This document shows positions 55,644 to 64,000 of a DNA stretch of 64,000 nt, in pieces (position 1 is the stretch's first letter; every line of letters begins with the position of its first letter). The stretch covers positions 374,435,392 through 374,499,391 of the forward strand of contig NC_081415.1 of assembly GCF_030272615.1 (NCBI RefSeq), read 5' to 3'. The notes below the pieces were generated by a model. The model had not been told where the DNA came from. It searched no databases and was given only the letters and a program-made list of their open reading frames with translations. The stretch comes from Cryptomeria japonica (taxonomy: Eukaryota > Streptophyta > Pinopsida > Cupressales > Cupressaceae). The position numbers and the translations under genes were made by a program.

Positions 55644-56842
55644 TGTAAAGCGGAAAAATCGAACCCTAGTTGTTCTCCCCCCCCCACTCCAAAGAGAGAG
55701 AAGGGAGATCACTGGGGTTGATGGTTTTCACTTAGGAGAGACTTTACATTCAAAAGAGGGGTTGAAATCCACAAGATCCAATCCCATACAATGCAAGACT
55801 GGATTTTGAATGAGTTTCAAGGGTTGAGACATCAAGGATACCCTCTTTTGTAAAGAATGTAGATAGAATGATTGAACTAGGGATGCATGTAAAAGTAAGA
55901 AAGATTCGCTTGTAAATGGAGATTGGGACACAGGATGAAGCTACGGACCTGAAATTAGCAGTAAAATGTTGAGATGATGTTGTCCTACAAATTTGAGCGA
56001 AAGTTGATGGGACGATGGCGCCCGGAGTGCACACGGTCCTCCGAAAAATCCGCGAAATGAAGGGGGATCTGTTCGTCTCTGCACAAGGATTCCAGATCTT
56101 CAATTACAGCCGCATACCTGCAACCTACACACAGAAAAGAGAGGACGATTGGGGGGTTAGGGATTAGGGGTTTGCCTTTAGGTCAAACCCCAGTTTTGGA
56201 ATTAACCAAGAAATGAGAATGATGTAAATGTAAATGTTTGTAATGTAAACAAGTACTGATACCTTGTTGTAAGAATGTTTGTATTCTTACATGCAAAGGT
56301 GTAATGTATGTTGTATGTTGTATGTTGTATGTGATCTCCTCTTCAATGGTTAAATCCTTGTCTTGAATGCAACACTTAGCCTTGAATGGAGACTTAGAAT
56401 GCTCAATTGCTTGAAGGAATGCTTGAATGCTTGAATGTTTGAATGTTTGAATATCGCTTTCGCCTTTTGCACACATATGTCTTCCTCCCTCTTTTTGGAA
56501 GAGGAAATGTAGTTTATATACTTGTTAATTAGGGTTGAGAGACTGATTTTCCCAACCTTAGGCCGACCTAGAAATAATATTTTCCAATTTGCAAACTTAA
56601 AGACCCGATGCCCAACAAGAGACCAGGCCCAAAATAGGGCCAGGGACCAGGGCGCTGGGCGCCATGGTCCCACCTCCCGGGACAACAGGGTGCAAGGAAG
56701 GATCAGGCCAAGGTGCAGAAAAATGCAATTTTTGGTGTCGCAAGTAGGTTTTAGGGTCTCCATTCAGGTTCAACATTGCGCCGCCATCGTGAAGACCCAA
56801 ATGCAGTCGAAATTGCAAGTGTCGCAATTTTAGGATGCTACA
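55644..56842 (-). repeat. 3' LTR of the gag-protease element
   Basis: 1,199 bp. It contains a C-run near the outer end, a GTGCAC motif (56010-56042), a TATA box and short tandem runs (tgtatgt and gcttgaat repeats, 56300-56450). The overlapping frames on both strands at 56183-57058 are recurrent in both LTRs but show no protein motif, and I do not call them genes. Confidence 0.87.
56513..56521 (-). promoter_or_regulatory. LTR TATA box (3' LTR)
   Basis: Minus strand gtatataaac, an excellent plant TATA match, conserved in the 5' LTR at 62424-62432. Confidence 0.6.
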
Positions 56843-56857
56843 TTTAGCCCCCACTTT
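56843..56857 (-). other. Polypurine tract of the gag-protease element
   Basis: Minus strand aaagtgggggctaaa immediately before TGTAGCATCC, the 3' LTR start. Standard for Ty3/gypsy elements. Confidence 0.72.
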
Positions 56858-57633
56858 AGCGAGAGTATAAGCGTACGCCCATACTTCTGGTAAAGTACAA
56901 GGAAACAACAATGAAAGACTTTCACCACAACAAGGAGGCAAGATACACCAAGCCCCCAGTGGACTAAGGATCTTACAGCTTCGATTGACAAAGTAAAAGG
57001 GAAGATCATAAGGGAGAACCATGACTGTCAGTAGTAAGGTTCCCTCACTATGAGTCATGTAAGAAAAATACCAAAAATTTTCAAGGCAAAGCTAAGTTTG
57101 CCAAGAAATTTTCAAGTATCTTGAAAAGATATGAACGGGATGTATGCCCCCCTACGTTAAAGCGATCGTACATGCCTCACCGGGGGTGATTGCTTTAAGG
57201 TAGTGATACATATAGGAAATGAGAAGGGAAAGGAGCACGTTATCACAAGGATTTAGCCCCCAAGTGTGAGATAAACCCAAGGATAATAGACACAAAACAC
57301 AAAGCATGAGGTGACTTCGCTTTACTTGGGGTCAGTATGCTGTATGATAATTCATGTATATCATATGTATGTATGCATAATTGTTCTTCATTCCCCAATC
57401 AAGGAAGGTCACCTAGAAGAAGGGAACACATGTGTCTTTTGAGTCAACATGAGAGAGACCAAAAGAGATCTCAATGTTTTGCATCATCCTCAAGTAGACA
57501 ACACTAAGGACAACAAATAGAAGAATGAGAGTAACACATAGAAGAAGTAACAAAAGAGATCAAGAGAGGAGGAGAGAGTCTGCTATGCTAATGAAACTAG
57601 TCTAGCACGTCATCTACCCCCCGATCTTGCTGA
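56858..57633 (-). other. 3' untranslated region of the gag-protease element
   Basis: About 0.8 kb without a supported frame, between the end of the coding tail and the polypurine tract. AT-rich with an A-run at 57652-57662 at its edge. Confidence 0.45.
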
Positions 57634-58472
57634 TCAATATTTCGGGAAGGCAAAAAAAAAAAATAGAGGAGGAACAACCAACACAGTAGATGGAGCTATC
57701 ACAAGATCCAAACAAGGGCTATGTTCATGTTCCACGCCACGTTGTTCTTGTCTAGGAGCTAGGATAAGTGCTTTAGAAAATTCATTAGATAAATGGTTAT
57801 CAACATCAACATATTCATATTCACTATCAGAATGAACATAAGTAACATTTTCATCATGAATAAAATTTTCATCTATATCATCATCAAGATTTATAAAAAT
57901 AGGATCTTTAACTCGCACAGGATCAAGACCATCATGCATCTTATGTTTAGGAGATTTTGGCTCAATTTTCGGCTGAGGAGAAAATGGAATAATACTGGCT
58001 GAAGGTGTTTTTGGGGATTGCAAAGTCTGAGAAGCAAGTGCCTGAGCTCTAAGATGACGCTTTCATCGGCGTTCACGTGCAGAACAATTTCGTCTAGTCT
58101 TAGTAGGAAGTTGAGAAGATTGAGGAGGAGGAATGTTCTCATCCTTTTCACTTGGATGTTTAGGTTGTGGTCTCTTAGGTTGAATAATAGGAGAAGAGGA
58201 AGGTCTCTTTTCTCTATAAGAGTAAGGAGGAGGAACTGCTCCATATAAAGGAGGAAAATTTGGTTTCGGAAGGAGACCAAGTCCATCATGACGAGGAGGT
58301 ATAGGTCTACCTTTAGGAAGTTTATTAGATATAGACATAGTCACATTCATAGGGATGGGTTGGGAATCTTCTTGAGGAAAGACATTAGTTTTATCTTTCA
58401 AAGGAAGAACTTCCTTCTCAAGAACGATAGGAATGTCAAGTTTGGGTGTTCTAGGTTCACTTAGAGATAGGA
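57634..58472 (-). pseudogene. Pro-rich and acidic C-terminal tail after the protease domain
   Basis: In the frame 58063-58647: LFKPAERTSSVPIDYFWPKQ, then a Lys/Pro/Ser-rich stretch (HDGLGLLPKPNFPPLYGAVP). A TGA near 58060 stands where CGA is likely, after which the same frame continues to 57634 with FINLDDDIDENFIHDENV and SDSEYEYVDVDNH, strongly acidic. In autonomous relatives this region lies between protease and RT; here the frame ends instead of entering RT. Confidence 0.55.
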
Positions 58473-59440
58473 TCATATCTTTTTTCCACTTTTGATAAGA
58501 TTTGAAAAGATGACCACTCCGCGGTGGAAGAGATTGGAATTGTTTAGGCCAAAAATAATCAATAGGAACGCTAGAAGTTCTTTCAGCTGGTTTAAAGAGA
58601 CTATGATTGACAGTAACAACTTCACCATTATGGGGAAATTCAAACACTTATGAATAGGATAAGCAATAGCTTTCATGGAAGATAACCAAGGATAGCCTAG
58701 CTTCACATGAAATTGTTCGGACGACGGAATAATAGCAAAGTTCACATCAAGGGGTTTGTTATGGACCTCAATAGGTAATGTAATAGAACCAATTGCAGGA
58801 GAAGAAAATGCATCAAATAATTTCACAACCACATTTGTTTCATCATAGATCACTTGATTCAATTGCAAAGTAAAAAGAAATTCTTCAGTAATGACATTAA
58901 CCATGCAAGAAGGATCAATAAGCACTCCACGGCAAGGTGTATTCTTGACTTTTGCAACTATATATAAAGGACCATCAGGTGCCCTGATAGTTTCACTGGA
59001 ATCAAATGTGATGGAAGGTTCTTTAGGGATTTTCTGTTGTTCCACAAAGTTAATCACATTCGGAGTCATAGACACAAGATCATCAGGTGAGACAGAGGAA
59101 TCATTAGTATACAAATGCTTATATCTACCAATGAAATCAATCACTTTTTCTTTAACACCTTGTTTACAATGCATTAAATTAATCAAAGTAACTTTAGGAC
59201 TTATATTGTTTTGAAATTGTTGAATAAAAGCATTTGCAAGTTGTTCGAAAGAAGTAATAGAATAAGAAGGCAACGAGCAATACCATTGTAGGGCTTTATC
59301 TCTTAATGTTCTAGTAAGCAGTTTTGCAAGCAACCTTTGGTCATAAGCCAAATTGGTACATATTGTTTGAAAGGTCTTAACATGTGTTAGAGGATCACCC
59401 TTACCATTATAAAGCTCCAAATGCGGGATTTCAACATGTT
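58473..59440 (-). pseudogene. Gag core fused directly to a protease-like domain
   Basis: A 315-codon open frame. Gag part: YNGKGDPLTHVKTFQTICTN, LRDKALQWYCSLPSYSITSF, EQLANAFIQQFQNNISPKVT, ending near GRYKHLYTNDSSVSPDDL. No zinc knuckle follows. It goes straight into IRAPDGPLYIVAKVKNTPCR and GVLIDPSCMVNVITEEFLFT, a plant gypsy protease fold in which the usual D-x-G-S/A-S reads D-P-S-C-M. Then come HNKPLDVNFAIIPSSEQFHV and LGYPWLSSMKAIAYPIHKCL. A frameshift near 58645 moves the frame into the tail. The lost Gly and changed active-site context suggest an inactive enzyme. Confidence 0.72.
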
Positions 59441-60367
59441 TAGGGGGATAGCTCGAACAATGTCAAGAGAAAGTGGGCTCGCAACATCAAATGTGGGCAC
59501 ACTAGTCTTAGATTGATTCATAGAGGCAATTTGTTGCTGTAAAGAAGAGACCGTTTGTGCAAGATTGTTAATGGTCGCTTCAGTCGAAGAGTTCATATTA
59601 GACGTGTTAGATTGTGATGGAGGTGTTATGTTATTGAAAGAAGGTATTGATTGAGAGTAAGGTGGTGGGACACTATGATAGTTAGTCATAGGAGATGATT
59701 GGAAAGGAGGAATGGAATGGTTAAATGAATTGCCCCCTTGCGTCATGTTCATTTGTGGAGATATAATAGGAACACTTATTGAAGGAATGAATGAAGAAGT
59801 TGGATTGAATGAAGGAAGAGGGTTGATTGAAGAAGAGGGATTGCCCCCATGACTAGTGATCATAGGAGGAATGTCTTGTATTGAAGTAGTCATTATGTTT
59901 GATGTAAAAGTAGGTATACTAGCAATAGGAGTTGTCAAAGGAATAGAATGATTAACTTGAGTAGGAGGTTGTGTATAACCTAAAGTTTGGGCACAACTCT
60001 TCATAGGCATCACATTCGAATCCACAATGTGTGCAATACCACACAAAATATCAATTCCATTCTTATCACTTTGAATCATACGTTTTAGACCCTCAATTAA
60101 TGAAAGAGCTTGACTATCAAGGTATTCTTGAGACATCCATTGTCGAAAATCATCAAATTGGTTATCCAATTTTGAAAGTTGTTCTACAGAAACCTCATGG
60201 AGAGCTTCTTCATTATTAAGAGGATTAGAGGAATTACCTGTGTCCTTGTTAAAAAGGCCATTCAAATTAGGTTCCATCTCCTCAGTATTTAAACCTTGGA
60301 AGGACTTAATTCTAAGGCTTCGTCTAACAGGAATAGTGTAAGTAGGGCTTATTGTTGTAAAACTCAT
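59387..60367 (-). pseudogene. Gag N-terminal region of the gag-protease element
   Basis: 326 codons starting MSFTTISPTYTIPVRRSLRI; a coiled-coil-like VEQLSKLDNQFDDFRQWMSQ is followed by a long Ser/Pro/Asn/Ile-rich low-complexity region and a short coiled coil (TINNLAQTVSSLQQQIASMN). The frame loses register near 59440, after which the gag core continues in the next frame. ATG at 60367 is chosen because it is the first in the frame, and the sequence upstream is leader with repeats. Confidence 0.68.
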
Positions 60368-61530
60368 GCACTAAAGAGAGGGAGAAGATTTTGAATTTTA
60401 GAGGTAGCAAATTTCAATAAAATCAGCCAATCTCCTAGATTTAAGCTGTTAAATGCAATCAAGACAATCTCCCGAAATTTCAGAAAAAATGTCAGGGACC
60501 GTGGCGAACGGAGTGCACACGGTCCTCGCAACTTTTTTCAAAATTTTCAAGGATGAAAGTTATGATGATTTTAAAGCTAATCTGAAAAAATTGAGTGATT
60601 TTACGATCTATAGATAGGCCAAATTAAAGTTGCAATCTCAAAATTGAACCCTACCAAGATTGTTGAAAAATGCAAAATTTGAATTTTTGAAAAAGAGAGG
60701 GAAACTGAAATTTTGAATTTTATGATTTTAGATGGAATACTGAAAGCAATGCAAGCTTTGAAATTTAAAAGTTGACTCAATTTCATGCAAAATTCAAATT
60801 TGAAAGCGGAAATCAAAGTTGTTGCAATTAAACACTTAATTTCAAAAGTCACAAATTGTAAAAATTTGAATAAAGCACTGAAATTTCGAATGAATGCCAA
60901 TACACTTTTCAGATTTAGGATAGTAAGGAACACAATTTTGATACAAATTTCAGTTTCAACAATTTTTGAATGATTATAAGCCTTTATCTGAGCAATCACT
61001 AGACCAACTTTGACTTTAATTTTGAAAGTGTTAGAATTGATGAAATCAGCCAAGATTCTCGATTTTAGCAGAAAAATACAGTAAGATCTAGCTCACGAAA
61101 TTTCAGAAAAAATGTCGGGGATGATGGCGCTCGGGGTGCACATGGTCCTCGCAACTTTTTTCCAAATTTTTAGGGATGAAAGATATTGTGATTTTATTGC
61201 GGAATCCAAAGTTACAGCTGATTTGGAGGTGTTTTGATTAGTGAAATTATCAGTCAAAGGTTGAATCAAGAAGGTTTTAAAAATTAGGGTTTTGACATTT
61301 AACCACTTAATTTTCAGAATTAAAGTACAAATATAAACTGACAATTTGCAATAGAAGGATAGATCTGAAACAAGCATTAACAATTAAACATTTCACAAGC
61401 TTAATTACTAAAAAGAAAATTTTAGGGTTTTTATGCAATTAACCTCTAAAATTTGCAAAAGATCAAACATGGAAATGTAATTAAGGAAGCAAATTTTTTA
61501 GATCTAACCATGAATAATCAGAATTAGGAT
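60368..61530 (-). other. Leader of the gag-protease element with an internal duplication
   Basis: Two diverged copies of a block of about 150 bases (60400-60560 and 61040-61200), each with cgaaatttcagaaaaaatgtc, the GTGCAC motif and cctcgcaactttttt. The long frames on both strands at 60601-61053 are AT-rich and carry no motif. Confidence 0.55.
60495..60526 (-). other. Hairpin-forming GTGCAC motif in the leader
   Basis: GGACCGTG and CACGGTCC form a perfect 8-bp inverted repeat around a loop that includes the palindrome GTGCAC. Related copies lie at 61116-61150 in the leader and in both LTRs (56010-56042 and 61921-61951), where GTGCACAYGGTCC is kept but the other stem strand has drifted. Confidence 0.45.
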
Positions 61531-61549
61531 GTTCACATCGGGTTCACCA
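61531..61549 (-). other. Primer-binding-site candidate
   Basis: Minus strand TGGTGAACCCGATGTGAAC, three bases inside the LTR edge at 61553. The TGG start and position fit a tRNA 3'-end complement; I could not assign the tRNA. Confidence 0.55.
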
Positions 61550-61552
61550 GAA

Positions 61553-62753
61553 TGTAAAGCGGAAAAATCGAACCCTAGTTGTTCTCCCCCCCCCCAACTC
61601 CAAAGAGAGAGAACGGAGATCACTAGGGTTGATGGTTTTCACTTAAGAGAGACTTTACATTCAAAAGAGGGGTTGAAACCCACAAGATCCAATCCCACGC
61701 AATGCAAGACTAGATTTTAAATGAGTTTCAAGGGTTGAGACATCAAGGATACCCTCTTTTGTAAAGAATGTAGATAGAATGATTGAACTAGGGATGCATG
61801 TAAAAGTAAGAAAGATTCGCTTGTAAATGGAGATTGGGACACAGGATGAAGCTACGGACCTAAAATTAGCAGTAAAATGTCAAGACGATGCTGTCCTGCA
61901 AATTTGAGTGAAAGTTGACAGGACGATGGTGCCCAGAGTGCACACGGTCCTCCGAAAAATCCACGAAATGAAGGGGGATCTGTTCGTCTCTGCACAAGGA
62001 TTCCAGATCTTCAATTACAGCCGCGTACCTGCAACCTACACATAGAAAAGAGAGGACGATTGGGGGGTTAGGGATTAGGGGTTTGCCTTTAGGTCAAACC
62101 CCGGTTTTGGAATCAACCAAGAAATGAGAATGTTGTAAATGTAAATGTTTGTAATGTAAACAAGTACTGATACCTTGTTGTAAGAATGTTTGTATTCTTA
62201 CATGCAAAGGTGTAATGTATGTTGTATGTTGTATGTTGTATGTGATCTCCTCTTCAATGGTTGAATCCTTGTCTTGAATGCAACACTTAGCCTTGAATGG
62301 AGACTTAGAATGCTCAATTGCTTGAAGGAATGCTTGAATGCTTGAATGTTTGAATGTTTGAATATCGCTTCCGCCTTTTGCACACATATGTCTTCCTCCC
62401 TCTTTTTGGAAGAGGAAATGTAGTTTATATACTTGTCAATTAGGGTTGAGAGACTGATTTTCCCGACCTTAGGCCGACCTAGAAACAATATTTTCCAATT
62501 TGCAAACTTAAAGACCCGATGCCCAATAAGAGACCGGGCCCAAAATAGGGCCAGGGACCAAGGCGTTGGGCGCCATGGTCCCACCTCCCGGGATAGCAGG
62601 GTGCAAGGAGGGATCAGGCCAAGGTGCATAAAAATGCAGTTTTTGGTGTCGCAAGTAGGTTTCGGGGTCTCCATTCAGGTTCAACGTTGCGCCACCATGG
62701 TGAAGACCCAAATGCAGTCAAAATTGCAAGTGTCGCAATTTTAGGACGCTACA
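61553..62753 (-). repeat. 5' LTR of the gag-protease element
   Basis: 1,201 bp, partner of 55644-56842 with about 5% difference in the outer 165 bases by eye, so younger than the giant LTR pair. Confidence 0.87.
62424..62432 (-). promoter_or_regulatory. LTR TATA box (5' LTR)
   Basis: Minus strand gtatataaac; would drive the minus-strand transcript through leader, gag and protease. Confidence 0.6.
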
Positions 62754-62973
62754 AGAAGATCAGTGACATATACCCTTGTTTCACCCTATGATTTTCAAAC
62801 CTTGCCAATTTACAGTGTAAGAAACATTATTAGATTTTACTTTAAAATATCATCCCATCTATAGCATAGTCCCTCTATGAAAATAGTTTCTCTGCTTGAC
62901 CATGAGACACCTTCTCCCTTGAGTGCAAATTTCACCTCATCCATTTCTTTATTACCTTTGACAAAGAGAATAT
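62754..62973 (-). repeat. 5' LTR of the second Tat-type element (outer part, continued)
   Basis: Resumes with the duplicated AGAAG and matches 7522-7743 (atcagtgac, ctcatccatttctttattac). It is cut at 62973 by a further insertion. Confidence 0.65.
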
Positions 62974-64000
62974 TGTTGGCATTTGGCATTATAACAGACA
63001 ATGGGAGATTGTTGGCATTTCTATAAGGATATTGAGAAGGTTGTTGATGATTATGGATATAAGTGATTAAGGATGTTTACTGTCTTGATAATATTATTTT
63101 GTCATTGATGTCAAGAAATTGATTTTCTATTTCAGTATGATGTTGCCATATCTTGAGAAGTATGATTTGAAGAGTATAAAGATGTTGGTAAAAGACACAG
63201 AAATAATATGATGAATAAGGGGATGAATAAGGTATTCAATGGGCAACTATTACCGAGTCAGACAGTGATGAGATCATGATGTTTAGATTATTTTAACATC
63301 ATACATATGTTGTAAATTGTAAGGATAATACTATACTATGTTACCAAGCAAAGAACCTAGTCGGTAAACCCTAAGGAACCTAGTCGGTAAACCCTAAGGT
63401 TATTGCTATCAGTTAATGAAGGCAGAATGTCTACCAAGTGAAGTTTAGTATTTACCAAGTTGTAACCGAGTTGTAACAGAATACATTAAATGGTTACATG
63501 AGTTATTTAATGAAGGAAGTTGATGAGATGGAACTGATTAAATGATTGGTATGTCATGCATGAAGTTTGTTAATGAATCTATGGCAAAGGAAAATTGGCA
63601 TGAAGATCTACAACTCAGATTGAACCGCAATACCCTAGCACAAGTTCCAAGAAATGTATGAAAGTTCCAAGGCAGGGTAAAACATTTTCAGATCGAAGGA
63701 TACATTGAACCTGGTCAAAGTTTGAAGATCTGATGGCTATGATTGATCATGGGAAATGTGATCAAGGAGATTAAGCGGTTGGCGAATTGTTTATAAATAG
63801 GGAACTATTGATAAACAATGTATGCGGGCAAATGTATGCATAGGGATGCTACATAGTGATTAGTGAGCATAGAAGGTTGAAGACCTATTTGAATAATAGA
63901 ATATAGAAGCCCAGTAGATGGACAAGATTAGTTCTATGTCTAGATTGTATTGAGCAAATAAGAATCTGCTTTAGCATTTTAGATGTGAAGTTGTAGATAG
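62974..64000 (+). mobile_element. Internally deleted LTR element ending in an LTR (runs off the window)
   Basis: 62974 starts TGTTGGCATTT, as an LTR would. After only about 25 further bases comes acaatgggagat (62998-63009), a polypurine tract, and then TGTTGGCATTT again at 63010 starts a long non-coding LTR. So the first LTR and interior were reduced to a stub. The LTR has a TATA box (tttataaatag, 63790-63800) and a 20-bp tandem duplication (ctagtcggtaaaccctaagg, 63358-63397). The end is not in the window. Confidence 0.6.
63790..63800 (+). promoter_or_regulatory. LTR TATA box
   Basis: tttataaatag, 780 bases into the LTR on the plus strand, in agreement with the orientation given by the polypurine tract. 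Confidence 0.5.

Larger units (their letters stand above)
55644..62753 (-). mobile_element. Gag-protease-only LTR element (non-autonomous gypsy-like)
   Basis: LTRs at 55644-56842 and 61553-62753 (TGTAAAGCGG...GCTACA on plus), flanked by the 5-bp duplication AGAAG (55639-55643 and 62754-62758). The empty site is preserved at 7522-7526 in the first copy of the target LTR. Polypurine tract, TATA boxes and a primer-site-like sequence all point to the minus strand. The 4.7-kb interior encodes gag and a protease-like domain followed by a Pro-rich and acidic tail. No RNase H, RT or integrase is seen, so it would need a partner element. Confidence 0.87.

Noticed and set aside
56183-57058. Overlapping frames on both strands in the gag-protease LTRs (also 62094-62744)
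   Set aside because: They recur because the LTR recurs. They overlap on opposite strands, cover the TATA box and tandem runs, and show no motif.
57793-58289. Leu/Arg-rich frames opposite or out of phase with the gag-protease tail
   Set aside because: Shadows of the real frame; the phase with family motifs is the one annotated.

Overview
The window reads as a repeat-rich intergenic block of a large seed-plant nuclear genome. I suspect a gymnosperm because the LTR elements are old, large and deeply nested, but the sequence does not prove it. The DNA is AT-rich. I found no intact host gene, tRNA or rRNA. Almost everything that can be recognised is LTR retrotransposon, plus one large element with terminal inverted repeats and a satellite array. 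Most coding sequence lies on the minus strand and is broken by stops and frameshifts, so the large coding entries are called as pseudogenes.

Layout. 1-5172 holds remnants of a plus-strand Ty3/gypsy-like element: an LTR tail, a primer-site-like stretch, a minisatellite, a decayed gag and a possible second LTR. 5175-7745 is the 5' end of a minus-strand element with a textbook tRNA-Arg primer site (Tat/Ogre type). 7746-10726 is unassigned DNA with a cluster of GGATAA motifs. 10727-50458 is one very large Tat-like element on the minus strand. It has direct LTR-like repeats of about 5.8 kb (10727-16521 and 38180-50458), a 5-bp target duplication GGACC, gag at 36654-38179 continuing at 22111-22832, and pol at 17510-22110 in the order PR, extra RNase H, RT, RNase H, INT. 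Its LTRs carry a reading frame of about 1,200 codons downstream of a TATA box.

That element was hit twice. A 13.8-kb element with long inverted terminal arms (22843-36643, 10-bp direct repeat ATACCCTCCT at both junctions) split gag. It carries a satellite made of 20-bp modules in both orientations, and a Ty1/copia element (29786-34523, duplication ATATG) later landed in the satellite. Separately, a pol-less LTR element (42619-49158) landed in the right LTR. It carries a zinc-knuckle gag and a large broken gene of unknown function.

50464-64000 holds a second copy of the Tat-type 5' end (gag 51558-53218, LTR from 53802). Its LTR is interrupted by a gag-protease-only element (55644-62753, duplication AGAAG), and the copy near 5.2-7.7 kb preserves the empty site. 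From 62974 to the end lies another LTR, in an internally deleted plus-strand element.

The genes do not form a pathway; they are the parts of selfish elements. The most notable are the gene-bearing giant LTR, the pol-less element with a large unknown gene, the inverted-arm element with its palindromic satellite, and a repeated GTGCAC hairpin-like motif in the gag-protease element.
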